Source: SSF53 sp036170535
Lineage (GTDB): Bacteria; Spirochaetota; Leptospiria; Leptospirales; Leptonemataceae
Direction of reading: 5' to 3'
Length of the DNA stretch: 64,000 nucleotides
Assembly (NCBI GenBank): GCA_036170535.1
Contig: JAVHPJ010000239.1
Span: forward strand, 14,552-78,551
Shown: positions 27,307 to 36,096 of the stretch, one piece after another
Layout of the letters: each line of letters opens with the position of its first letter
Numbering within the stretch: the first letter of the stretch is position 1
The notes under the pieces: model-generated
Seen by the model: the letters and a program-made list of their open reading frames with translations, nothing else
Database searches by the model: none
What the model was told of the DNA's origin: nothing
Program-made: the position numbers and the translations under genes

Positions 27307-27341
27307 AAAAGCCCGCCGCAAAAATCGGCGGGCTTTTTTTT
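27307..27341 (+). terminator. Intrinsic terminator of sdhCAB
   Basis: AAAAGCCCGCCG (27307-27318), loop CAAAAAT, CGGCGGGCTTTT, then a run of T to 27341. Textbook rho-independent form. Confidence 0.93.
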
Positions 27342-27384
27342 ACACAAGTTTCGCCGATTCGTATGATCCCAGGGGTACATAAAC

Positions 27385-28785
27385 ATGCGAAAAGCGTTCG
27401 GCGGCCTGGCCTGTCTTTTGATTGGCGCGGCGCTATTTTTTCCACAGGAAGCCCATGCCCTGGGCTGCGGAGATTATACAACCTTAACCAGCAGCGCGGA
27501 TTATGATCCGGCGAATCCGCCGATTGCCGGCACCTTGCGGCATGCGCTGGAAATCGAGCTCGAATACTGCGGCGATCCGCTACAGGCGCCGGTGATTTAT
27601 ATTCCCAACGGCTTTGCGCCAATCGTGCTTGTAACTACGATCCGCGTAGAGGCTCAACTCAAAGACGACGAGGGCAACGTACTGAAGCCCCGCGTGCGGA
27701 TTATCGGCGCGCAGGCGGCCCGCTGGCAGGATCGCAAGCTGGCCCGCATAACTGCGCCGGGTCCGAACTATACGCTGCTGCGTTTTGACGAGGTGCATGC
27801 CTATATCGAAGGCGTCGGGTTTGACAGCGGGGAACGCGCGATTTATTCGAGCGCCGCCTCGTTGGAAATATTTGAATGTCGGTTTGAACGATTGAAAGCG
27901 CTGGGCGCAGTAAATCGTCGCGGAGGGGGCATTCATTTTTCGAGCGGCAGTGGCGGATTGACGGTGCAACGTTCCACGTTCATTTCGAACGAGGCCGGCT
28001 CGATGGGCGCGGCTGTTTTTGCTTACGGCGCCCTCGAAGTCATTCTTGCCGAAAATTATTTTGCAGATAATCGAGCTTACGCCTCGGAAAACGGGGGATT
28101 GATTTATGGCGGCGGCGCGGCGGCGATTTTTTTCGCTCGAACGACGCTGGTTAACAATACTTTCTCAAAGAATCGCATTGGGACGAATTTTGTCGGCGGT
28201 CTCGGCGGGGCGGTCGCACTTTTTGAAACGCCCGAATCATTCGTGGTGATGAATGGTTTTTCTGAAAACGAGGCGCAGCGAGCCGGCGCGCTGGCGGTAT
28301 TCAGTGGAAACAATTCAAATACGCTGGATCAGTATCTTATTGGCGGCAATCGGTTTCTAAAAAACGTCATGCTGGAAAATGCCAGCTTTACCAGCTTCGA
28401 GGCCTTCGAGTTCAGTGCTGCTTTCCCGATGAACGTCACACTTCACTACAACGTCATGGATCAAAACACGACTACGCTGCCGGTACTTTTTCCGCAGGGC
28501 TGGCACGTTCCATATAATCTGGCCAATAACTGGCTGATTGCCGCCGGCTGGCCCCCGATAACCATTCGTGCGATGCTGAATGACCTGGTCGGTCGCCGGA
28601 TTTTGAACCTGCAGAATGGAGAACCGGGAACGGATCTGGTTTCGCCGGCGTGGAATCCCTTGCTGACGCCGGATCGCGACCAGGAACGAAATGTGCGCGG
28701 CGTGAACGGCGCAAATCTGGATGCTGGACCGGACGAGTACAACCTGTGCACTTTTGATCCCGGGCACAATAGCTGTAATCTATAA
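27385..28785 (+). CDS. Secreted right-handed parallel beta-helix protein
   Basis: 466 aa. The signal peptide (about 25 residues) ends near QEAHALGC; a Cys close to the cleavage site could form a disulfide. The mature part has successive short strands with Asn/Gly turns, for example LTVQRSTFISNEAG, EVILAENYFADN and TTLVNNTFSKN, typical of pectate-lyase-like beta-helix repeats in surface or periplasmic proteins. No catalytic motif is recognised, so this may be an adhesin or a carbohydrate-binding protein. It starts shortly after the sdh terminator and has its own promoter, not identified. The downstream small lipoprotein gene begins 91 bp later. Confidence 0.8.
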   Translation: MRKAFGGLACLLIGAALFFPQEAHALGCGDYTTLTSSADYDPANPPIAGTLRHALEIELEYCGDPLQAPVIYIPNGFAPIVLVTTIRVEAQLKDDEGNVLKPRVRIIGAQAARWQDRKLARITAPGPNYTLLRFDEVHAYIEGVGFDSGERAIYSSAASLEIFECRFERLKALGAVNRRGGGIHFSSGSGGLTVQRSTFISNEAGSMGAAVFAYGALEVILAENYFADNRAYASENGGLIYGGGAAAIFFARTTLVNNTFSKNRIGTNFVGGLGGAVALFETPESFVVMNGFSENEAQRAGALAVFSGNNSNTLDQYLIGGNRFLKNVMLENASFTSFEAFEFSAAFPMNVTLHYNVMDQNTTTLPVLFPQGWHVPYNLANNWLIAAGWPPITIRAMLNDLVGRRILNLQNGEPGTDLVSPAWNPLLTPDRDQERNVRGVNGANLDAGPDEYNLCTFDPGHNSCNL

Positions 28786-28876
28786 GCCAATTGTGAGCCA
28801 ACAACTCCCAGGGCTACGGATACGGTTCCGCGCAATCGTACTCGACGCCGCGGTACGAGTGGCGTATACGATACGA

Positions 28877-29476
28877 ATGCGTGGTTCCCGGTTCTGCGAG
28901 CGCGCCTGCGTCCGGCCCGCAGTCGCGCTGAATTGCAGCGCGCGTTGGCTCGTTCTCGTCGGGCTTGCGGCCGGCGTAGTCAACTGCGCGTCGGCCATGC
29001 AGTCCGAATGCGACGTGCGTCTGCCGGATTTTTCCGATTACGTTGCCGACGTCTTTTTTGGGCCATATGCGGCGCCGGACCCGGCCGCCAGCGATCCAGA
29101 AGCGCGTGAACTGCTTTTACCCGTACTGGCGGAAGTGCGTGCGTCGGCGCAGCGCGGCGCCAATTTCGCCGGTCATTATTACCTGGCGGAGTCCGTCGAC
29201 TACGCAATGGGTCGGCATACGGCCCTGGTGATCGATCTTAAAACGGGCCGGGCTTTTTTGCCGCCTGCGCTGGATCAATACAGCGACGGGCGCGGCGCCG
29301 GCGTACTTGCGCCGCGCGCGGACGGCGGTCTCAAGTATCGGCGCATCAGTCGGCTTTTGATTCTGTCCGGCGCGCCGGGGACTGCGCGCGGCATTACGGC
29401 AACCCACTATCTACGCTGGACGGGGACCGACTTTGCGCATCTGGGCTATTTGCCGGACGGAACATCGGCTCCGTAA
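28877..29476 (+). CDS. Exported conserved hypothetical protein, possible lipoprotein
   Basis: 199 aa. The start at 28877 gives a basic head, a hydrophobic core (LVLVGLAAGVV) and then NCASA; Cys after Asn would be a relaxed spirochaetal lipobox, otherwise signal peptidase I could cut after CASA. The mature domain has the NFAGHYYLAE, ALVIDLKTGRAF and SRLLILSG pattern of a widespread uncharacterised family I recall with the layout NFAGHYT...G-C...IVD-KTGK...RLL...Y-W. No catalytic residues are known to me. An upstream ATG at 28721 lies inside the beta-helix gene and is rejected. Confidence 0.65.
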   Translation: MRGSRFCERACVRPAVALNCSARWLVLVGLAAGVVNCASAMQSECDVRLPDFSDYVADVFFGPYAAPDPAASDPEARELLLPVLAEVRASAQRGANFAGHYYLAESVDYAMGRHTALVIDLKTGRAFLPPALDQYSDGRGAGVLAPRADGGLKYRRISRLLILSGAPGTARGITATHYLRWTGTDFAHLGYLPDGTSAP

Positions 29477-29550
29477 CAAGCAGCGGCCTCTGCGCCAGCC
29501 GCGCATCAGAATAAGACTTTGCAGCGTGGTTCGGACGGGCACGCTGACTT

Positions 29551-30543
29551 ATGGAACAGCGCGAAGGTCGGGAAATCGCAATTTGCGGTTATAAAGCCGT
29601 CGCCGCGCTATTTGAACGGCGACCGCACGACGCGGTGCGGCTTTTTTTCGAGCCGGCGCAGGCCCGGCGCATTTTCGCCTTCTCCGCGTATATGGCGCGC
29701 GAGCGTCGGCCCTTTCGCGAAGTCGGCGCGGATGAACTGCAGCGCGTCGCCGGCACGGTGCATCACGGCGGCGTTGTTGCGATTGCGCGCGAGCGTTTGT
29801 TCAAACCGGTTTACGACGGCGATATTGCGCGTTGGGCGGCCGCGCGCACGCCCGTGCTCTTGCTCGATCGAATTTCAAATGCGCATAACCTCGGCGCCCT
29901 GGCGCGCACCGCGGCATTTTTTGGCGTCGGCGTTCTGGTTTATGCGGAGCATCCGGAGCAGGCCTTGCTGACGGAAGCGGCGTATCGCGTGGCGGAGGGC
30001 GGTCTGGAGTTTCTCGAAGTTCGCACCGTGCCGTCCCTGCCTGATCTCATGCGCGAAATGCGTCAGCGGTTTTACATAGTCGGTTCGTCGCCGCGCGGCG
30101 AGCCGCTGGCCGACTCGGCGCGCGAAATTCGCGACTTTCCGCGTTCGCCGGCGCTCGTGCTCGGCAACGAAGAGATAGGCATGAGCGCGGTAGTGGCAAA
30201 AGAGTGCGATCGCCTGGTGCAAATCGAAGGGGCCGGCGGCATAGAATCCTTGAATGTGGCCGCCGCGGCCGCGATTCTGATTCGCGAATTCTTTGCACCG
30301 CGCGCCAGCGACAAAATCAAGGGCGGGGCGCGCCGGGCGACCACGGCTGCAACCAGCGTCCGCGAAAAAAAACGCCCGCCAAACCGAGCCGTCGAGCGCG
30401 ACCGTGCGCGCTATCCCGCGCGCCGCGAGCCTGCTGCGCGCAATTCACCGCCCCCGCCTGGCCGCTCGGGCGGCGATCTGCGGGAGGGCGGTCCGCCGCC
30501 AGGCGCGAAAAAAAAGATCCGTTTAAAAAAGAAGCCCGGCTGA
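29551..30543 (+). CDS. SpoU/TrmH-family RNA 2'-O-ribose methyltransferase with basic tail
   Basis: 330 aa. An N-terminal substrate-binding domain (about 1-85, starting ICGYKAVAALFERRP) precedes the SPOUT knot. The three SpoU motifs are present: motif 1 NAHNLGALARTA, motif 2 LVLGNEEIGMS and motif 3 IEGAGGIESLNVAAAAA. It transfers a methyl group from SAM to a ribose in tRNA or rRNA (RlmB/TrmH group); the target nucleotide cannot be told. The C-terminal 70 residues are very basic and low in complexity (Lys, Arg, Pro, Gly) and probably bind RNA. A 9-bp hairpin after the stop can end the transcript. Confidence 0.9.
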   Translation: MEQREGREIAICGYKAVAALFERRPHDAVRLFFEPAQARRIFAFSAYMARERRPFREVGADELQRVAGTVHHGGVVAIARERLFKPVYDGDIARWAAARTPVLLLDRISNAHNLGALARTAAFFGVGVLVYAEHPEQALLTEAAYRVAEGGLEFLEVRTVPSLPDLMREMRQRFYIVGSSPRGEPLADSAREIRDFPRSPALVLGNEEIGMSAVVAKECDRLVQIEGAGGIESLNVAAAAAILIREFFAPRASDKIKGGARRATTAATSVREKKRPPNRAVERDRARYPARREPAARNSPPPPGRSGGDLREGGPPPGAKKKIRLKKKPG

Positions 30544-30572
30544 AGCGCGGCGTGTTGTCTGCGCCGCGCTTT
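30544..30572. terminator. Hairpin between convergent genes
   Basis: AGCGCGGCG (30544-30552), 9-base loop, CGCCGCGCT (30562-30570), then TT. Between the methyltransferase and cgl genes; the T-run is short. Confidence 0.55.
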
Positions 30573-31734
30573 ACGCGCGGTTGAGCGCCTGACTCAAATC
30601 CGCAATCAGATCGTCGGCGTCTTCGATGCCGACCGAGATGCGCACCAGCCCGTCGTCAATGCCCAGCGCGCGCCGCGTTTCGGCTGGCAAAGACGCATGG
30701 GTCATAATCGCGGGATGTTCGATCAGACTTTCCACGCCGCCCAGGCTTTCGGCGAGGGTGAACAGTTCCAGGGATTTCAGGAAGCGCAAGGTCGGCTGCA
30801 GACCGCCGCGCAGAGTGGCGGTGATCATGCCGCTGCCGCCGCGCATCTGACGCCGTGCGAGTTCGTGCTGCGCAAAACTCTTAAGGCCCGGATACAAAGC
30901 GCGCTCCAGTTTCGGATGCGCCGCGAGAAACTCGGCGACGGCGAGCGCGTTGGCGGAGTGGCGTTCCATGCGCAGGGCGAGCGTCTTGATGCCGCGCAGG
31001 CACAAAAAGCTGTCAAAGGGTCCTTGAATCGCGCCGACTGCATTCTGAATAAACTTGATTTGATCGGCGAGTTCTTTTGTGCGCGCGATAATCGCGCCGC
31101 CAATGATGTCCGAGTGGCCGTTGATGTATTTGGTCGTGCTGTGCAGCGATAAATCAAAGCCGTAGTCAAGCGGGCGTTGTACAGCCGGCGAACAAAAGGT
31201 GTTATCGCAAACCGACATCCAGCCGCGCGTCGCCGCCAGTTTGCCAAGTTTTTCCAGATCAAAAATCTTAAGCATTGGATTGGTCGGCGTTTCGACCCAC
31301 AGCATGCGCGTTTCCGGACGCGCCGCCGCGGCAATCGCGGCCTCGTCGTTTAAGTCCACGTAACTGAAACTCAGACCCGCGGCCGGTCCGCGCACACGAT
31401 CAAAAAGCCGCACGGTGCCGCCGAACAGGTCATCCGCCGCGATGATGTGACTGCCTGCGGGCAAAAGCGCAAGCGCCGCGTCGCAGGCGGCAAGGCCCGA
31501 TGCAAAGGCAAAGGCGCTGGCCCCGCCTTCCAGATTGGCCAGCGCCGCTTCGAGGGCGAAACGCGTTGCGTTTTGCCCGCGCGCGTACACAAAACCTGTG
31601 TTTTCCCCGGGGGCCGTTTGCGCGTAGGTCGATACCGCGTAAATCGGCATGCTCACAGCGCCGGTGACCGGATCGGGTTTTTGTCCGGCGTGGATCGCAC
31701 GCGTGGCGAAGCCGCCCGTGTTTTTACGATTCAT
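30571..31734 (-). CDS. Cystathionine gamma-lyase/synthase family PLP enzyme
   Basis: 387 aa. Cys/Met-metabolism PLP family: the lysine that binds PLP lies in LHSTTKYINGHSD, with VETPTNPML and VCDNTF before it. The start at 31734 (MNRKNTGGFATRAIHAG) is the conserved family beginning; a longer ATG start adds 30 unrelated residues. The pairing with a cystathionine beta-synthase-like gene, whose last 11 bases it overlaps, argues for the lyase direction (cystathionine to cysteine), that is, reverse transsulfuration. Gamma-synthase activity cannot be ruled out from sequence. Third gene of a GNAT-cbs-cgl operon. Confidence 0.88.
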   Translation of the reverse strand: MNRKNTGGFATRAIHAGQKPDPVTGAVSMPIYAVSTYAQTAPGENTGFVYARGQNATRFALEAALANLEGGASAFAFASGLAACDAALALLPAGSHIIAADDLFGGTVRLFDRVRGPAAGLSFSYVDLNDEAAIAAAARPETRMLWVETPTNPMLKIFDLEKLGKLAATRGWMSVCDNTFCSPAVQRPLDYGFDLSLHSTTKYINGHSDIIGGAIIARTKELADQIKFIQNAVGAIQGPFDSFLCLRGIKTLALRMERHSANALAVAEFLAAHPKLERALYPGLKSFAQHELARRQMRGGSGMITATLRGGLQPTLRFLKSLELFTLAESLGGVESLIEHPAIMTHASLPAETRRALGIDDGLVRISVGIEDADDLIADLSQALNRA

Positions 31735-32722
31735 CTTCGAGCTTCCATGCGAGCAGGCCCTTGTCAGCAAGCCACTCGTCGTTGTAAAGTTTAGAGAGAT
31801 ATTTGTCCCCGGAGTCGCATACAAAGGTCGCTACGTTTTTGGGTTCGTTCTGTTCGCGGCAATAACGCAGGGCCGCCGCGAGCAAAGAGCCGCTCGACGG
31901 TCCGCCGTTAATGCCGGTACGGCGCAATAGTTCGCGCGCGAAGCCAAAACTTTCCGCGTCGCTCACCGAAATTGCGCGCGCTACATGCGAAAGATCGCAA
32001 ATCTCCGGCACAACGCTGCTGCCGATGCCTTCGACCAGATACGCGCCGCCTTTTTCCGGCGGGCGGCCTGTTGCGACAATTGCGGCGAGCGCGGAGCCGA
32101 CCGGGTCGGCGAGAATGATGCGCGTTTCGGGCGAGTGTTTAGCAAAAAACCGACTGAGCCCGGTAATAGTTCCGCCCGAGCCCACCGCGCACACCACGAC
32201 GTCCAGTTTTCCCGGCACAGCCGCCAGGAGTTCCGGAGCGGTTGTTGTTTCGTGGGCGCGCGGGTTGTCGGGATTGGCGAACTGATTTACATACCAGGCG
32301 CCCGGGGTTTCGCGCGCGTAGCGCCGCGCAACTTCCTGAAAATTATCCGGATGGCCGGGCCCGGCCGAGTTGGGCGTGATGATGCACTCCGCGCCCATGG
32401 CGCGGAGAAACCGAATTTTCTCCTGACTCATTTTGTCCGGAATCATCAGCGTCAGCTGATAGCCCTTGCCCGCCGCTGCGAGAGCAAGTCCAATGCCCGT
32501 ATTGCCGGCGGTCGCTTCCACAATCACGCCGCCCGGCTTCAAATCGCCGCGCGCCTCCGCGCCTTCAATCATCGCCAGGGCGATGCGATCCTTGATCGAG
32601 CCGCCGGGATTACGGTTCTCCAGTTTAAGGAATAAACGACAGGGGCCGGCTTCAAACTGCGTCACTTCGACGAGCGGCGTGTCGCCGATCAGCGCGAGGG
32701 TATTCGTCAGGGTCGCACTCAC
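31724..32722 (-). CDS. Cystathionine beta-synthase/cysteine synthase (PLP)
   Basis: 332 aa, fold-type II PLP enzyme. The PLP Lys is in NPGGSIKDR, the phosphate loop in the GSGGT region, and the substrate loop is EATAGNTGIGLA. The sequence looks closer to the CBS branch than to CysK (start TPLVEVT, late EGIGSSVVPEI), but the C-terminal CBS regulatory pair is absent. It probably condenses serine and homocysteine to cystathionine, given the gene for the next enzyme just downstream (overlap 11 bp). Its start overlaps the stop of the GNAT gene by 4 bases (ATGA), indicating coupled translation. Confidence 0.87.
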   Translation of the reverse strand: MSATLTNTLALIGDTPLVEVTQFEAGPCRLFLKLENRNPGGSIKDRIALAMIEGAEARGDLKPGGVIVEATAGNTGIGLALAAAGKGYQLTLMIPDKMSQEKIRFLRAMGAECIITPNSAGPGHPDNFQEVARRYARETPGAWYVNQFANPDNPRAHETTTAPELLAAVPGKLDVVVCAVGSGGTITGLSRFFAKHSPETRIILADPVGSALAAIVATGRPPEKGGAYLVEGIGSSVVPEICDLSHVARAISVSDAESFGFARELLRRTGINGGPSSGSLLAAALRYCREQNEPKNVATFVCDSGDKYLSKLYNDEWLADKGLLAWKLEDES

Positions 32723-33318
32723 GGCGTCGCGCCCTGGGGTCTTTGGGTCGGCGCGGTAAACTCTTCCCGCGATAGCTCGTACAAAACATGACGCCCTAAG
32801 CGATCGCCGGGCGGCAAAAGCGGATGGTTAAAGTCGGTTAGATAGCGCATGCCGAGTCGCTGCATCACCGCGCGACTGCGCTGATTTTGTACGGCCGTGA
32901 AGGACACAACTCGATCCAGCTTCAGGGTTGCAAATGCGTATTGCAGCGCGGCGCGCGCAGCCTCCGAGGCGTAGCCCAAACCCCACGACGCGCGCCGCAG
33001 GCGCCAGCCGATTTCAACCGCGGGCGCAAAATCGGCGGCGAAGGACACATGTTGAATCCCGGCAAAGCCCGCGAACGCGCCGCTCGATTTTTCTTCCAGC
33101 GCCCAGAAGCCAAAGCCGTGCGCGTCAAAATGGGTTTCCAATCGCTCAATCAGGGCCTCCGTTTGCGCGCGAGTCAGCGGCGCCGGAAAACACTCCATAA
33201 CTACGGGGTCCGCGTTTAAAGCGGCGAGCGGTTCGATATCCGCCGCGCAGTAGCGGCGCAGCGCCAGACGATCCGTCTGGAAATGCGCGGCAACGTGAGC
33301 GGGCAGGGAGCGCATCAC
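32719..33318 (-). CDS. GNAT N-acetyltransferase, RimJ/RimL type
   Basis: 199 aa. Typical sequence elements are the start LQTDRLALRRYCAADIEPL-like head, IGWRLRRASWGLGYASEA (the acetyl-CoA pyrophosphate loop) and NQRSRAVMQRLGM. Such enzymes acetylate N-terminal amines of ribosomal proteins or small molecules; the substrate is unknown. It leads an operon with cbs and cgl (4-bp overlap). A link to sulfur amino acids is suggested by context only. pyrC ends 24 bp upstream on the same strand. Confidence 0.88.
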   Translation of the reverse strand: MMRSLPAHVAAHFQTDRLALRRYCAADIEPLAALNADPVVMECFPAPLTRAQTEALIERLETHFDAHGFGFWALEEKSSGAFAGFAGIQHVSFAADFAPAVEIGWRLRRASWGLGYASEAARAALQYAFATLKLDRVVSFTAVQNQRSRAVMQRLGMRYLTDFNHPLLPPGDRLGRHVLYELSREEFTAPTQRPQGATP

Positions 33319-33341
33319 GACAGGCTGGGCGTCGTAGCGGC

Positions 33342-34394
33342 TCAGTCGAGCAAAAGTCGCCAGGCCAGTTTGCCGCCCGCGCGCATAGGGATCAAAGTCT
33401 CCGCGCCCAGCGGAAAACTCGCCGGCGCCGGCGCGTCTTCCTTCACGAGGGTGATGCGCTCCTCGTTCACCGGCAGACCGTAAAACTGCGCGCCAAACAC
33501 GGACATAAAGCCTTCGAATTTATCCAGCGCCTCTGCGGCGTCAAAGACCTCGGCGTAGAGTTCCACGCCGGCGAAGGCCGTGTAGATTCCTGCGCAGCCG
33601 CAGTCGGCTTCTTTGGCGCTTTTTGCATGCGGCGCGCTGTCCGTGCCAATAAAAAACTTCGGATTGCCGGAAGTCGCAGCGCGCACCAGGCGCTCGCGAT
33701 GAACTTCGCGCTTGAGCACCGGGAGGCAATAGTGATGGGGCCGCACGCCGCCCTGAAAAAGCGCGTTGCGATTCAGCAACAGGTGATGCGCGGTAATAGT
33801 TGCAGCGACGCGCGGCCCGGCGGACTCCACATAGTCCGCCGCCTCGCGCGTGGTGATGTGTTCGAATACCAAACGCAGCTCGGGAAAACGTGCGACGAGC
33901 GGAGCGAATTGCGTTTCCAGAAACACCCGTTCGCGATCAAAAACATCCACATGCGCGGCGGTGACTTCCCCGTGCACAAAGAGCGGCAGATCCGCCGCTT
34001 CCATGGCCGCGAGGGTGGGGTAAAGCGCTTCGAGAGCGCGCACGCCGGCTTCGCTGTTGGTGGTGGCGCCTGCGGGATACAGCTTAACTGCATGCACAAA
34101 GCCGCTCGATTTTGCGCGCCGGATCTCCTCCGGCGAAGTCCGGTCGGTGAGATACAGCGTCATCAAGGGCTCAAACTTCCATCCGGCGGGCAGCGCGGCA
34201 AGAATGCGGTCGCGATACGCGGCGGCGTCCGCCGTGGTCTCCACAGGCGGTTTGAGATTCGGCATAACTATCGCGCGCGCAAAGCGTTCGGCGGTGTGCG
34301 GCAGGACGCTGGCCAGCGCGGCGCCATCGCGCAAATGCAAATGCCAGTCGTCTGGTTTGCGGATTTGCAGGCGAGTCCCCTGAGCGACAGGCAT
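33342..34394 (-). CDS. pyrC: Dihydroorotase, class II
   Basis: 350 aa, almost identical in length to E. coli PyrC (348). Metal-site motifs: WHLHLRDG (H-x-H), the carboxylated Lys in VKLYPAG, FVHGEV, FEHITT and FIGTDSAPH. It makes dihydroorotate from carbamoyl aspartate in pyrimidine synthesis. Start 34394 is taken because the in-frame sequence upstream (to 34739) is arginine-rich antisense of the next gene. It may be co-transcribed with the flavin reductase gene 34448-35134 (53-bp gap), although that reductase lacks the Fe-S ligands of PyrK. Confidence 0.93.
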   Translation of the reverse strand: MPVAQGTRLQIRKPDDWHLHLRDGAALASVLPHTAERFARAIVMPNLKPPVETTADAAAYRDRILAALPAGWKFEPLMTLYLTDRTSPEEIRRAKSSGFVHAVKLYPAGATTNSEAGVRALEALYPTLAAMEAADLPLFVHGEVTAAHVDVFDRERVFLETQFAPLVARFPELRLVFEHITTREAADYVESAGPRVAATITAHHLLLNRNALFQGGVRPHHYCLPVLKREVHRERLVRAATSGNPKFFIGTDSAPHAKSAKEADCGCAGIYTAFAGVELYAEVFDAAEALDKFEGFMSVFGAQFYGLPVNEERITLVKEDAPAPASFPLGAETLIPMRAGGKLAWRLLLD

Positions 34395-34447
34395 GCGTTC
34401 GTGTCGCCTGAGCGGCAGCGCACTACAAGCGGAAAATTGCGCGCCTC

Positions 34448-35134
34448 TCAGGTGTTGGTCAGGATTTGGTCGGCGTTTGCGCCGAGTTCCGTAAGCGCGG
34501 CGGCAATGGCCGCGCCGAATTCTTTTGAGCCGATCCAGTAGCAGAGCGCGTCTTTCACAAGCGGCGACTCGGCGCGCAGGGCGTCGGCCACGTTGCCGTG
34601 AAAGTACTTGCGCCCATCCGTCGCGGACTGGCCGGGCTGATCCAGACACAGACGCAAATTCAGACCGCGTGCGCTCCACTCGTCGTATTCGTTTTGAAAG
34701 GGCAGCCGCCCGGCGTCGAATGCGCCCTGCCAGAGCCACAGGCTCTGCGCGGGAAACGCGCCGGCCAGATGCATTTGAATCAAGGTGCGCAGCGGCGCGA
34801 TCCCCGATCCCATCGAAAAAAGGTGCACGTTTTGGCGGCTTGCGTCGCGTTCGGGAAAGCCGGCGCCGCGCGCCAGGCTGCAGACGAAGCGTTCACCGGC
34901 GACGCTGGTGCAGAGCGCATGGGCCAGATCGCCGGCGTCTTTGACCAGAAACTCCAGGCGCTCGCGGCCCGGCGGGGACGCGACGGCGAAATAGCCGCGC
35001 AGTTCGCCGCGTTCCACTTCAAAGAACTGCCCGGGTTTTTGATAACTCGCCAGCACGCGCGAGTCAGGCGTGCAAATGATGTGAAACAAATCGCGCCCGC
35101 TCGGTCGAACGCTCTGGATTTCCAGTTCGGGCAT
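34448..35134 (-). CDS. Ferredoxin reductase-like FAD/NAD-binding oxidoreductase
   Basis: 228 aa. It has the FNR layout: an FAD-binding barrel (about 1-100) with YFAVASPPG in place of the usual RxYS motif, then the NAD-binding half starting at LFSMGSGIAPLRTLIQ. The C-terminus lacks the cysteine cluster of PyrK, so it is not a standard dihydroorotate dehydrogenase electron-transfer subunit, despite sitting next to pyrC. It could reduce a ferredoxin or a flavohaemoprotein. The methyltransferase gene lies immediately upstream on the same strand (8 bp). Confidence 0.75.
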   Translation of the reverse strand: MPELEIQSVRPSGRDLFHIICTPDSRVLASYQKPGQFFEVERGELRGYFAVASPPGRERLEFLVKDAGDLAHALCTSVAGERFVCSLARGAGFPERDASRQNVHLFSMGSGIAPLRTLIQMHLAGAFPAQSLWLWQGAFDAGRLPFQNEYDEWSARGLNLRLCLDQPGQSATDGRKYFHGNVADALRAESPLVKDALCYWIGSKEFGAAIAAALTELGANADQILTNT

Positions 35135-35142
35135 GAAAACAG

Positions 35143-35976
35143 TTAACGGGCGCGGCGCTGCGGCGGCTTTTCCAATTTGCGCCGCGTCTTACGGGCCGGA
35201 TTTTGCGGTCCGCCATAAAAAGGCGTTTCGAGGAAGTTTCCGTCGCCGCCCAGGCATTCCAGAAAGTCGCCGCGTTTTTCCGTTCGTTCCAGGAGATAAA
35301 ACGAACCCCACGCGAGCGTGGGAAACAGGCGCGCCAGGGGTTTCGCGACTCCAGGCGGAAAGGGATAAAAGTTCGAACCGCGATATGCGATCAGCCGATA
35401 GTATGCGCCCGCTTCAATAAAACGCCGGAAATCCGGTTTTGTGAAACCGCGCACATGCGCGCTGAGGGTTTGGATCTGGGTCGGCTGTTGCCCGAACAGC
35501 AGCAATAGTCGATTGTGCAGACTGGCGATATTCGGCACGCCAACGATCAATCTTCCGCCGGGACGCAACACGCGCGCCGCCTCCGCGCAAATCCAGAACA
35601 CTTCCTTCGTGTGTTCCAGCACCTGATTGGCGGACACCAGATCAAAATCGCCGTCTGCGCCAGGCAGACTGTCGCGTTCGATATCCAGCGCGTAAGTTGC
35701 GATGCCGGCGGCGCGACACTCTTTTACATTGGGCGCATAACTTTCGACCCCGTGCAGTTCGAGATCCGCCGGGTCGCCCGCCGCGGCGCGAATATTTTTG
35801 AGATCCGTTCCGTGTCCGCAGCCGATGTCCAGCGCGCGAAAGGGCCGCGCGGCGCCGCGTCCGGCGACCCGCTCGGTTGTGTAATACGCATCCGCACCCC
35901 ATGCGGCGATGATCTCGCGACCGTAATTGAGCTCCTCCGTCCCGCTTTTTAATCGTTTGAAGAAGCTGCGCAGCAT
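35143..35976 (-). CDS. Class I SAM-dependent methyltransferase
   Basis: 277 aa. The SAM-binding motif I is ALDIGCGHGTDL, motif II around LHGVESY, and the post-I acidic region DFDLVSANQVLEH, which is the type 11 methyltransferase pattern. A hydrophobic C-terminal third and the basic tail (KTRRKLEKPPQRRAR) might contact a membrane or a lipid/polysaccharide substrate. Substrate unknown. It is divergent from the SDR gene; the 120 bp between the starts must hold both promoters. Confidence 0.85.
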   Translation of the reverse strand: MLRSFFKRLKSGTEELNYGREIIAAWGADAYYTTERVAGRGAARPFRALDIGCGHGTDLKNIRAAAGDPADLELHGVESYAPNVKECRAAGIATYALDIERDSLPGADGDFDLVSANQVLEHTKEVFWICAEAARVLRPGGRLIVGVPNIASLHNRLLLLFGQQPTQIQTLSAHVRGFTKPDFRRFIEAGAYYRLIAYRGSNFYPFPPGVAKPLARLFPTLAWGSFYLLERTEKRGDFLECLGGDGNFLETPFYGGPQNPARKTRRKLEKPPQRRAR

Positions 35977-36096
35977 GGAAAGACAGCGAGCGCGCGCTTT
36001 GGGGCAGTGACAAGCAAAAATGCCGATTTACAGATTTCGCGCCCCGCGGCGATTGTCGAAGATCGTCCGGTCGTACTGGCCGGCCCTGGAGCACAC

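Noticed and set aside
34448..35134. PyrK, dihydroorotate dehydrogenase electron-transfer subunit
   Set aside because: The cysteine ligands for the [2Fe-2S] cluster are absent, so only a general reductase call is supported.
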